Shown here in pieces: positions 39,712 through 48,348 of a stretch of 64,000 nt of DNA. The stretch is from assembly GCA_027310725.1 (NCBI GenBank), contig DAIDAG010000066.1, forward strand, positions 32,828 to 96,827, read 5' to 3'. Both the position numbers and the translations under genes were made by a program. This stretch comes from Sideroxydans sp. Its GTDB lineage: Bacteria > Pseudomonadota > Gammaproteobacteria > Burkholderiales > Gallionellaceae. Below the pieces are notes generated by a model, which was not told the DNA's origin, did not search any database, and saw nothing but the letters and a program-made list of their open reading frames with translations. Positions within the stretch are counted from its first letter, which is position 1. Each line of letters starts with the position of its first letter.

Positions 39712-40229
39712 CGTGCGGGTCGCCGGAGTGCATCAATCTGCAATTTGTCTTCGAACAGGCCGTTAACCATCTTCCCCACAACTGGAGTTCGCTGCTCGAT
39801 CTTGGTGATTTCCTGCCTCGCCTCGTACACCTTGCTTTTCCCTGTTTTTACTTGGCGAAACATACGATCTGCGATGGCGGCGGAAGAAAGGTAATCACAG
39901 CGCGGATCGAGCGCCTTCTGCTCAAGCTGTTGCCTCGCGGCGAACGACGGCAGGGGCACGAACCGCACCGGTTGCGCAGGATTCGGCGGGATATAACTGC
40001 CGCATGGATGAATCAATTCATCATGTTTGACATCCCATTGAAACCGGGCACCCTTATTGAATCGGCAATGACGTATTTCATCGATACGCCGATCAATCTT
40101 TTGATGGGTATCCACGGTTTCCGACATCGGAATCGAAGCGTTGCAGTCTGCGCAACTTACGCCATGCCCATCAGGTATGGCTGTCAGTCCAATCTGACCG
40201 GGCTGAGAGGTGCTGGGTTGCAATCTCAT
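39708..40229 (-). CDS. Hypothetical CxxC-containing protein
   Basis: VSCADCNASIPMSE; overlaps next gene by ATGA. Confidence 0.55.
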   Translation of the reverse strand: MRLQPSTSQPGQIGLTAIPDGHGVSCADCNASIPMSETVDTHQKIDRRIDEIRHCRFNKGARFQWDVKHDELIHPCGSYIPPNPAQPVRFVPLPSFAARQQLEQKALDPRCDYLSSAAIADRMFRQVKTGKSKVYEARQEITKIEQRTPVVGKMVNGLFEDKLQIDALRRPAR

Positions 40230-40259
40230 TATGACAATGATATTTATTGTTGAACTTTC

Positions 40260-40284
40260 TGCATTATCATATAATGCACCAAAT
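40260..40284. promoter_or_regulatory. Palindrome GCATTAT-CAT-ATAATGC overlapping TATAAT and an ATTTGGTGCAT motif
   Basis: In divergent intergenic region 40230-40317. Confidence 0.55.
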
Positions 40285-40317
40285 AACGCAACCCATCATC
40301 TTCACCAGGAATGGTAA

Positions 40318-40812
40318 ATGAGCGCACAACAGGAAAGAAAGGTATCTCTGACCACTTACCGCGAGCAACACAATCTGCCGCCGACGCGACTTATCAAACC
40401 CAATAAGAGCGTCGATTCAACAGACACTCTCGCTCTGCAATTGGAGTACCAGCGGACGTTGCAACTCCAATGCGTGGATTGGGCCGAGCGCAACACCGAA
40501 CACTATCCATATCTCGACCTGATGTTGCACCCGGCCAACGGCAACGGCAGGACGCGCGCCGAAACCGAAAAACTGAGGGCCACAGGCGCAAAGAAGGGCG
40601 CGCCGCGATTGATCATTCCTGCACCCAACAAGCCTCCCCGGAAGCGTTACAGCGGCCTTGCAATCGAGATTAAGCACGCTACTGGCGCACTTTCCGCAGA
40701 GCAGGAGGAATGGCGCCAGCGCCTGAAGGATTCAGGGTATCTCTACGCCGTAGTTAGAACGCTTGAAGACTTCATCGCGGCGGTGCGCGAATTCCACCAG
40801 GTTGATGCATGA
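40318..40812 (+). CDS. VRR-NUC domain nuclease
   Basis: YLDLMLHPANGNGRTRAETEKLRATGAKKGAPRLII...LAIEIKHATGALSAEQEEWRQRLKDSGYLYAVV. Confidence 0.85.
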   Translation: MSAQQERKVSLTTYREQHNLPPTRLIKPNKSVDSTDTLALQLEYQRTLQLQCVDWAERNTEHYPYLDLMLHPANGNGRTRAETEKLRATGAKKGAPRLIIPAPNKPPRKRYSGLAIEIKHATGALSAEQEEWRQRLKDSGYLYAVVRTLEDFIAAVREFHQVDA

Positions 40813-40854
40813 CGATGTGAATTTGGGCGCGCGCCGGCGGTGCGCTCAATCTGC

Positions 40855-41661
40855 CTAGAAGTTGTACTTCATCCCCACGGTAAGCGTGTCGATTTTCGTT
40901 GATGGGTAAGCAATGCTGCCGGCCTGAATATTCCCAATCGTGAAACGAGTCCATTGCACCGTAATTGCTGTATCGTCGCTGATGTTGTATTGAGCACCTA
41001 CCCCGTAGGTTGCCCCCAGCTTAGTCGCATCAACTGATGAATTATTGGTCGTGACTGTCGATACGCTGGAAGTGGTTGTAGTGGTCAACCCTGACACAAC
41101 ACTTGATGTGCTTGTTGTCGCACTGCTTGATCCTGATAAGCTTCCCTTCACCTGAGTAAAGGCAATCCCGATCTTGGCGTTAAATTCGAGAGGTATTTCC
41201 ACATCAGCAAGTTGATCGATCGGCATAATGCCAACCAGGTCAAAATAGAGAACTCGTACTGACGCGCCTTTGATAGTGATGTTCGTCGGCGCGGTCGTGG
41301 TATTTGATGATGTGGTCGTACTGCTGGTACTACCGCCGAGCAGATCTGTAGTCGTAGTGGTGATCGTGGTGACAGTCGTATTTGTAGCCGTTGTCGAGCC
41401 AGCATACTGTCGACTGCCAAGCGACGCGATCCCGCCCTCGATTGCGAAATTTGAATCAAATTTTGATCCAAAGCCAATTCCGAAAACCGACTTCGAGCCT
41501 TGCACGGCTTCAGCGGCATCTGTTGTTCCTTTCCCGATGTCCCCAAACATGTAGGCATCTGCACTCGCGGACACCGGGAGTAGAACTGCAACCACAAAAT
41601 GTAGCGTGATGAGAAATTTCGTCACAAGCACCGGCTTTGTTGGCTTCATGCGGGTCTCCAT
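40855..41661 (-). CDS. Predicted outer-membrane beta-barrel protein with Thr/Ser-rich loops
   Basis: Signal peptide (ending SASADAY), alternating amphipathic strands, C-terminal GMKYNF. Confidence 0.65.
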   Translation of the reverse strand: METRMKPTKPVLVTKFLITLHFVVAVLLPVSASADAYMFGDIGKGTTDAAEAVQGSKSVFGIGFGSKFDSNFAIEGGIASLGSRQYAGSTTATNTTVTTITTTTTDLLGGSTSSTTTSSNTTTAPTNITIKGASVRVLYFDLVGIMPIDQLADVEIPLEFNAKIGIAFTQVKGSLSGSSSATTSTSSVVSGLTTTTTSSVSTVTTNNSSVDATKLGATYGVGAQYNISDDTAITVQWTRFTIGNIQAGSIAYPSTKIDTLTVGMKYNF

Positions 41662-41927
41662 CTTGTTGGGGTAGAAAGCACGAACCGGTGCTTTTGGATC
41701 AGGTCTTGCATATCGGTTATCGGGCGCTTTCCTTCCGCAATATCACTCAGGAATTTCTGCGCCTGGGCATTGCCGTGCTTTGGGCTGTCTTTCAAAAAGT
41801 TGTAATAATCCCGCGCAAACAGCCCGCAAGAAGGCTTTACATCTGCGGACTGTTTTGATTTGTCGCGGATAACGATTTCGCCATTTCCTTGATCGAGGAG
41901 TTCGTATCGGTCATGTTTCTGTCGCAT
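41646..41927 (-). CDS. Small hypothetical protein (start MRQKHDRYELLDQ)
   Basis: Shortened from ORF 41646-42092; upstream part only overlaps pilV. Confidence 0.55.
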   Translation of the reverse strand: MRQKHDRYELLDQGNGEIVIRDKSKQSADVKPSCGLFARDYYNFLKDSPKHGNAQAQKFLSDIAEGKRPITDMQDLIQKHRFVLSTPTRWRPA

Positions 41928-41935
41928 GGATAAAC

Positions 41936-43576
41936 TCAATTCACTGCACCAAGTCGTGTACCAGTTGCTAACCATGTTGCCAGTGCGGCACCAACAGTCG
42001 CTTGACCAGCGGCGCCTCCATATCCGGCACCGCCTTGTGGGCCTCGGCAACTTGAACCAGGCATGCCCAAAGCACCACCAGCCCCACCCCATCCGGCAAG
42101 GTTGCCACCACTCCCGGACACACCCGGCCCGCCAGTAGTTAAACTACCGTTTGTGGAGTGATATGGACTGCCTATATTTGAAGTCAATCCATAACCCGCG
42201 CCGCCACCGCCATCTACGCCCCAATAACCTGAGTTAGCGCCGCCGCCACCACCACCACCACCACCACCAGCAATAACCCCATAATTAGAAATCTTGAGAT
42301 TTGCCGAAGGGCTGGCTGTAATGAGCATGCCATTTCCGCCAGCACCTCCATTGGTGGCTTGAGCATTCCACGGTGTTCCATAGCCGGAGGTTCCGCCTTT
42401 TCCGACTACATACGCACCAGAATTTATTACTACTGAAAGTGAAGATCCTGACGGATAGTTGCCGGTGATCGAAAATGCATAGGTCGAAGTCGAACTGCCT
42501 GAGACAACCACTCCTCCATTTACACTTACATTTGCAATAAGTGCTGCAACGCCGTCCCAACCAGAAGCGATCGCGTCGTTGTAAAGGTTGTAATCCGTCG
42601 TATTTCCAGCAATGACTCTGTTGAAGTTGTATGGTGGAACTTTCGATGAAGATGTCCAGGAACCATTGACACACGCGTAGATCGACCCGTCAGATCCCTT
42701 CGCTATTGAACCATTCGCCACACCTGGAGCACATGCCGTGCCTGCCACAATGATGGTATTTGGCATAATGTACGCGCCAGATACCTTCCCGGTCGCGGAT
42801 ATATTTCCGGCTGACGTGATGTTTCCACTCGCGGTTATCGTACTGGCAGTTAAGGTGCCAAGATTTGCGCTCGTTGCGGTAACACCGGATGCTCCGTTGA
42901 TTGCCAACGCACCATTCAATGTGAGATTGCGTGTATCACCGTTGCGAATAAATTGGCTGAACCCCTGTGATCCATATCCAGTGCGCATGGCAACCACCGC
43001 AGCGGCATTGGATGCCGCAACGGGATTTGTGGCTGTCCATGAACTGTTTTCACCTGCAATGACCGCAAGATTGGAAGTCAGCGATGTGCCACCATCGCCG
43101 CCGACCTTGCCTGCTGTTCTGGATGCCAGCATCCAGTCAGGTCTGCCATCGGCAATCTTGATGAAACCCTTATCTGAATAAACGATGGCGTTCAGGTCAC
43201 ATGCCGGTGCAACACATCCAGTTGGCGTCTTGCCGATCTGGATAAGCCAGTTTGTTCTGGCTAAATTCTGGGTCTGGACGTTTTGCGCAAGATACCCGGT
43301 GTTTTTGAGTTCAGTAATTGTTGGCAGAAGGGGGCTAGCTACGCCTGAGATCGCGGCACCCGATACCAGTGCATCAAAATTGCTGCTGATGTAGGTATTG
43401 ACACCACCAGTAACAGTTTTCAGATGTGCTGCAATGGCGGCTGATTTGTCATCTTGAATCGAGTCTTGCAGAAATCGCGTGTACGACATCATCAAGATAG
43501 ATGCGATCAGCAAAACAATGCTGATTTCCACCAGGGTAAAGCCCCTGAGCGCCTTTTTGAATCCGTTTTTCAACAT
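41936..43576 (-). CDS. pilV: PilV-like minor prepilin/adhesin with phage tail-fibre-type glycine-rich C-terminus
   Basis: Prepilin N-term LRGFTLVEISIVLLIASILMMSYTRFLQD; C-term GVIAGGGGGGGGGGANSGYWGVDGGGGAGYG...GGAGYGGAAGQ. Confidence 0.8.
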   Translation of the reverse strand: MLKNGFKKALRGFTLVEISIVLLIASILMMSYTRFLQDSIQDDKSAAIAAHLKTVTGGVNTYISSNFDALVSGAAISGVASPLLPTITELKNTGYLAQNVQTQNLARTNWLIQIGKTPTGCVAPACDLNAIVYSDKGFIKIADGRPDWMLASRTAGKVGGDGGTSLTSNLAVIAGENSSWTATNPVAASNAAAVVAMRTGYGSQGFSQFIRNGDTRNLTLNGALAINGASGVTATSANLGTLTASTITASGNITSAGNISATGKVSGAYIMPNTIIVAGTACAPGVANGSIAKGSDGSIYACVNGSWTSSSKVPPYNFNRVIAGNTTDYNLYNDAIASGWDGVAALIANVSVNGGVVVSGSSTSTYAFSITGNYPSGSSLSVVINSGAYVVGKGGTSGYGTPWNAQATNGGAGGNGMLITASPSANLKISNYGVIAGGGGGGGGGGANSGYWGVDGGGGAGYGLTSNIGSPYHSTNGSLTTGGPGVSGSGGNLAGWGGAGGALGMPGSSCRGPQGGAGYGGAAGQATVGAALATWLATGTRLGAVN

Positions 43577-43599
43577 GGCTTCACCCCATTTCAAGACAG

Positions 43600-44610
43600 T
43601 TATCGTGTTGCGGTAAATTTTTGCGCGCCAACCGTGGATGACACATCATTTCTGGCATGTTCAGCTTTCTGCCTGTCAAGCGCGTTGGCAAAGGCTGAAT
43701 AGTTCCCTTTCTCGATCGCTTCCTTGACATCGTTATGATTGGCTGCTTCGAGCATATTCGCCTGCAAGACACCACGATTCAGCTCTTGCCTGATGGAGAG
43801 CTGAAGCGCGTTACTCAGCAGGTTGCGTGCCTGCGGCTCGCCTCCATCCTGCGCCAGGGACACAAGGCGCTGACAGGCTGACTGGTGGTCTTTGGCATGC
43901 ATCGTAGTGATAACCAGTTGCCCGCCAATTGAAATGCGCAGCATCTCTGCAGCAGCCTTCGAATCGCGAATTTCGCCGATGAAAAGTATGGATCGCGCAA
44001 AACGCAATGAATTCTCTACCGCGCGCGCGTAGCCGATGCGAGTACAGTCGGATTGGGTAAAATACCCGCCTTTCTCGCCATGCCACCCTTGGATGTCGAA
44101 CTCGACTGGATCTTCGATGGAGTAGGCCGAGCCACCGAAACGCTTCAAATACTCGACGATCGTTGCATAGGCTGTACTGGTCTTGCCAGAGCCTTGAGAA
44201 CCGAAAATATTGATCAATCCACCTTTGCGCTGCATATCCTGATTCATCAGCGCATCCTGGATGTATTTTGGCAATCCAATTGTCTCGAAGGATGGTGCAG
44301 TATCGGATGCAATGCGCAATGCGAAGGTAGAGGCACCATTCGCCCCTTCAGATTCCTGGCATCGCGCCCGCAGACTGCCAACATTTACGGCAAAACCTTT
44401 TAAGTCGTAGCCTTCTTTTGAAGTGGCTACCTCAATTTCGGCTACGGCCTTTTCAAGGAACCAGCGGAATTCCTCGGGCATCCGAACCGGTGGAGTATTT
44501 CCGCTCTGAAACAGAACCACCTCATCCCCCTCGGGGCGCGGGGTGATGTACCAGGTCGGAAACTCAATGATCCGTCGTTCCTGCTCGGTTAATTCCGTCA
44601 CTGTCGTCAT
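43600..44610 (-). CDS. PilT/DotB-type secretion ATPase in the pilus operon
   Basis: IFGSQGSGKTSTAYATIVEYL (Walker A), FIGEIRDSKAAAEMLRISIGGQLVITTMHAKDHQSACQRL. Confidence 0.85.
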   Translation of the reverse strand: MTTVTELTEQERRIIEFPTWYITPRPEGDEVVLFQSGNTPPVRMPEEFRWFLEKAVAEIEVATSKEGYDLKGFAVNVGSLRARCQESEGANGASTFALRIASDTAPSFETIGLPKYIQDALMNQDMQRKGGLINIFGSQGSGKTSTAYATIVEYLKRFGGSAYSIEDPVEFDIQGWHGEKGGYFTQSDCTRIGYARAVENSLRFARSILFIGEIRDSKAAAEMLRISIGGQLVITTMHAKDHQSACQRLVSLAQDGGEPQARNLLSNALQLSIRQELNRGVLQANMLEAANHNDVKEAIEKGNYSAFANALDRQKAEHARNDVSSTVGAQKFTATR

Positions 44611-44622
44611 ATCGCGTTCCTG

Positions 44623-45168
44623 TTACAAGGTCTTGGTATAGACAAAGACCAGATTGACGGTACCCGACGTACCGCATGCCGTATCAATCGCAGCACCAGT
44701 AGCTAGAGCGGATGGACTTGCTTGAACGACTGTCGTCCCAATCGTGGCCGAATATGCGTTTTGCGTAACAGTTCGAACAATGTCGCCACAGTTCTTGTAA
44801 GGCACTGAATTCATCGTGAGCTGGAACGCATCGTTGGCAATGGCTACGGTCGCCGGCGCCAGGACAACGGTTCCGTTGAACGAGTGCATGATCACGTTTG
44901 TAGCGGTGTCAACCTGCCATCCGGACTTGTCGAAGACGCCGGTAGCGATTGCCACTGCGTTGGTCAAAGTTGAGGTGCTATTGTCATAGCGGTACTTGGT
45001 TTGGAGCGCGAGCATGATCCGGTTTACGTTCTGCGCTTCGGATTCGTTCTTGGTTGCCGTGTACAGCCCGACCCCTCGGGTTCCCATCGCCGCCAACACG
45101 CCGATAATCACCAGAACAATGGACAACTCCACCAATGTAAAACCACGCGACGCCTTGAATTGCTTCAT
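44623..45168 (-). CDS. pilS: Type IVb major prepilin PilS-like
   Basis: KASRGFTLVELSIVLVIIGVLAAMGTRGVGLY. Confidence 0.85.
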   Translation of the reverse strand: MKQFKASRGFTLVELSIVLVIIGVLAAMGTRGVGLYTATKNESEAQNVNRIMLALQTKYRYDNSTSTLTNAVAIATGVFDKSGWQVDTATNVIMHSFNGTVVLAPATVAIANDAFQLTMNSVPYKNCGDIVRTVTQNAYSATIGTTVVQASPSALATGAAIDTACGTSGTVNLVFVYTKTL

Positions 45169-45213
45169 TTTCAGCTCCTTGTATTAGATTGATTAACTGC
45201 TACTTTCAGATTA

Positions 45214-45258
45214 TTGCACCCGTGCAAAATTAGTGCAACTTACAAACATGCACAAAAT
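45214..45258. promoter_or_regulatory. Cluster of GTGCA/TGCAC half-sites upstream of pilS
   Basis: TTGCACCCGTGCAA palindrome plus GTGCAACTTACAAACATGCACAAAAT dyad. Confidence 0.55.
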
Positions 45259-46331
45259 CACGACTTGAGAATGGCGGTAACGGCGCCGATAGCAGACACA
45301 AGTCCGAGCGCAATTAAGCACGCGATGCCGCCGGCGACCAGCAACGTGACCTGATCCATCAAGAACGCCCGCTTTTTCATGGATGCCTCCATGTTTTCAA
45401 ACGAATCCTCGGCGATGCGCTTGATCGCGGCGTCGAAACCGCCACGATCTGATGCATCGAGAATTCGGTAGAAAATTTCCTTCGGAAAAAAACCGACATC
45501 GAATGCCTTGACCGGCGCCGTAATATTGGCGTCGCCAAGACGCTTGACGATTTTCCGAAAATAACTGCGTATCCACGGATTGCCGGTGTCAAGAATCATT
45601 TGGCATGAGATCTTGAGTGGCGTCCCAGACGCCATGAGCGACGACAGCACAATCAGCGTCGAAAAGGCGGTGAAGTCCCTGTACATGACATAGGGCAGGT
45701 GCGAGTCCAGCGTGTGGCGCAGCCTCACGTTCGATCTTCCCCATTGCGGCATAGACCAAACGATCCAGGACACCAGCGCAACCAATAAAACGATAATCAG
45801 CAACAGATAGTCGGATACAAAGATAGTCCATTTGAACATGTACTGAGACAATTCAGGCCATTTGTTCATCGGCGCAATCTCAATGAAAGATCGGGATGCA
45901 GCCGAAAAGAATGAAGAGAGTCCGAGAACGGCCAGCAGAGAAATTATCGGCTTCACCATCGACATGATGAAGTCTCCGCGCATCTTTTTCATTTTCTTGA
46001 TCAGCTTCGATTGGTACATAATCCCGTCTGGCAATTGTGCAGCGCGCTCAAATCCTTTCAGCACCATGTAATCACTGTTTGGGACATCTTTCTTGATCAC
46101 AGTGCTGAATTCGCCCTTGTTGGATGTGTCACCCATGCGCTTGACCCACAGCCGAAACAGTTTGCCAACAGGGCGCTTGTCGTCGTCATTTCGCTTTGCC
46201 ATCTTCTGAAGGCATTCCAGCAACGGCACGCCATCCTTGAGCATCGAATTAGCGATGGACTCATAGTAATGCTCACGATTCTGGGCAAACTCGCGGCGTG
46301 CAAAAAACATCCTTACGTCGAATCTACGCAT
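45258..46331 (-). CDS. pilR: PilR-like (GspF/PilC) inner-membrane platform protein
   Basis: Duplicated T2SSF-like helical repeats, multiple TM segments; operon position. Confidence 0.85.
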   Translation of the reverse strand: MRRFDVRMFFARREFAQNREHYYESIANSMLKDGVPLLECLQKMAKRNDDDKRPVGKLFRLWVKRMGDTSNKGEFSTVIKKDVPNSDYMVLKGFERAAQLPDGIMYQSKLIKKMKKMRGDFIMSMVKPIISLLAVLGLSSFFSAASRSFIEIAPMNKWPELSQYMFKWTIFVSDYLLLIIVLLVALVSWIVWSMPQWGRSNVRLRHTLDSHLPYVMYRDFTAFSTLIVLSSLMASGTPLKISCQMILDTGNPWIRSYFRKIVKRLGDANITAPVKAFDVGFFPKEIFYRILDASDRGGFDAAIKRIAEDSFENMEASMKKRAFLMDQVTLLVAGGIACLIALGLVSAIGAVTAILKS

Positions 46332-47907
46332 AATGACCTTTCACTATATTCTCAAGAGACATCGCACCGCACATCAGATTTACGTCATTCGGGTCAATAA
46401 TTCCTTGCGACACTTTGTAGATTGCGGCTTCATACGAAGTCTTCCCTGTCATGCGAGGATCATCAAATGGAGTATGTCGCTGAAGGCGATATTGACGTAA
46501 TGCCTCCGAGTCCTTCCGGTCGCGCAGTAGCTCGGCCATTTCGTCCGTGAGACGAATCGTTTCTGCGCAGATTGTCATTCCGGCAATACCTCTGCGACAG
46601 CGTTCACACCCATTCTTGTTGGCGACGAACACGGTGTCTGAATTCAGGGAGTAACGGTCTTCGTGGAACAGGTGGTGCTCTATGTGCGCGATCTTGTCGC
46701 GCGCATCGTTTACGCTGATCTTGCAGTGTGGGCAAAGCGTTGGCATCAGGTATTGATAAACCAGACAGCTAACGAAATTCGGCTCGACAATCGTGTCGCG
46801 ACTAACACCGATGGATTCGGAAGAAAGTCGAGACACGATACCCAACGCAGAGGACGCATGGATAGTGGTCAACATCTTGTGGCCTGATCGCAATACGTCC
46901 TGCATGGCCTCGGCGACCTCTTTACCGCGTATTTCACCCACCATGATAGTGTCCGGGTCGGCGCGCATCAGCGCCTTGATATTCTCTGCCATCGACCCGC
47001 CGCGCACGTTGATCTGCGTCGCGCCGAAAATTCTAAGTTCAATTGGATCTTCCACCGTGTAAATCTTGGTCTCGCCATTACCACGGACGATCTCCATCAG
47101 GGAACGCAGGGCAGTTGTTTTCCCGGATCCAGTAATACCAGACATGAAGATGCCGCCCTTTGAATTGCAGGCCGCAGTCAGCAATTCAACCTGGTCATCC
47201 AGATACCCCAACTCGCCCAGGGTAACAATCTTTGAATCAGCGCCGGTATCCTGCCTGGTTACGCGGAGAATGACATCGTAATCATTGCCGTGCGAGTCCC
47301 CCGTCGGTATGGTCTGCCAGCGCAGCGATACCGGAGGTTCATCATATTTGATTGTGCAAGACGATCTGAGGCGAGGGGAGAATGAGGTATCGTTTGAGTC
47401 TTTGGTCTCGCCATAAATTGCACCCAGTAAGCCGGTAATTGAATCTCTCGTATATGCGAATTTTTCAATTGGCTCGATCTTGCCGTGAATTCGGAACATC
47501 ACCTTGACGTGATGCTCGCGAACCACAAAATGGATGTCCACGGCTTTCTCTTTCATTGCCTCAAGAATGATCGCCTTGAAGTCGCGCCTTGCGCGCTCCA
47601 GAGGAACCGAATCGGAATGAATTTGATGCGACGCACCGCCGGCCTTTTCCTCAGCAGCCTTGTACAACTTGGAGATGATGTGACTCTCTACAACTCCCTT
47701 CTGCGGAGACATTTTGGCAAACCGCATCTTGGCCGCAAGGTACTTATTTGCCACATCCGGCTTGAATGCGTCGGTATGAAGTTCGTATGCAGCTCCGCTT
47801 TCTTCATGGACGCAGAATACGCATTGCATCCTGACGGATTCCGGCAATGAGAATTCGTGCCCCTCGCCGGACACAACCTTCAGGTTGTTAAAATTGAGAC
47901 CGGCCAT
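46324..47907 (-). CDS. pilQ: PilQ-like (PilB/GspE) assembly ATPase
   Basis: GGIFMSGITGSGKTTALRSLMEIVRGNGETKIYTVEDPIELRIFGATQINV; LMRADPDTIMVGEIRGKEVAEAMQDVLRSGHKMLTTIHA. Confidence 0.9.
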   Translation of the reverse strand: MAGLNFNNLKVVSGEGHEFSLPESVRMQCVFCVHEESGAAYELHTDAFKPDVANKYLAAKMRFAKMSPQKGVVESHIISKLYKAAEEKAGGASHQIHSDSVPLERARRDFKAIILEAMKEKAVDIHFVVREHHVKVMFRIHGKIEPIEKFAYTRDSITGLLGAIYGETKDSNDTSFSPRLRSSCTIKYDEPPVSLRWQTIPTGDSHGNDYDVILRVTRQDTGADSKIVTLGELGYLDDQVELLTAACNSKGGIFMSGITGSGKTTALRSLMEIVRGNGETKIYTVEDPIELRIFGATQINVRGGSMAENIKALMRADPDTIMVGEIRGKEVAEAMQDVLRSGHKMLTTIHASSALGIVSRLSSESIGVSRDTIVEPNFVSCLVYQYLMPTLCPHCKISVNDARDKIAHIEHHLFHEDRYSLNSDTVFVANKNGCERCRRGIAGMTICAETIRLTDEMAELLRDRKDSEALRQYRLQRHTPFDDPRMTGKTSYEAAIYKVSQGIIDPNDVNLMCGAMSLENIVKGHYA

Positions 47908-48348
47908 TTATCGCGAAGGGAAGGGTGGAACAGTCATTTCTACCGCAGTTGTACTGCTTTCTTTTTCCTTCTGACCAAATTCCAGATCATCAGGTATTTT
48001 CATCGTGATACGATATACCTTCTTGTTTGTGCTGTTCTGAATCAGGACTGATAATCCCTCATCACGACGCAAGAACATCCAATGACTATTGATCGCGCTG
48101 TTTGGATCAGAAACACTGACTGCCCCGTCGCTGGTTAAAAATTTGACCGTCAATGCATTACCAATTCCTGACAATGAAGCTACGGTCGGGATCTGGCTAT
48201 CCTCTTTTGCGAAAAGAGTGGACGGCAATTCAGAGCGACGCTTCTCTGCAACTTGCTGATTGATCACATCACCGATAGTCGCGTCTGCTGCAAAACAGGT
48301 AGAAGAAATCATGATCAAAGCTACTGCTAACGTGCTATGGCGTAACAT
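47908..48348 (-). CDS. pilP: PilP-like pilus assembly protein
   Basis: Signal peptide MLRHSTLAVALIMISSTCFAADATIGDV; position between pilQ and pilO. Confidence 0.7.
   Translation of the reverse strand: MLRHSTLAVALIMISSTCFAADATIGDVINQQVAEKRRSELPSTLFAKEDSQIPTVASLSGIGNALTVKFLTSDGAVSVSDPNSAINSHWMFLRRDEGLSVLIQNSTNKKVYRITMKIPDDLEFGQKEKESSTTAVEMTVPPFPSR

Noticed and set aside
41676-41691. AGCAC-GAACCG-GTGCT dyad as terminator
   Set aside because: Lies within the small CDS and is not followed by a T tract.
41646-42092. 148-aa form of the small ORF overlapping pilV
   Set aside because: The first 55 residues are Trp/Arg-rich out-of-frame pilV sequence; the shorter start at 41927 fits better.
41646-43594. 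R64-type shufflon at the pilV 3' end
   Set aside because: No sfx-like 19-bp repeats or alternative inverted C-terminal segments seen; only one PilV tail.
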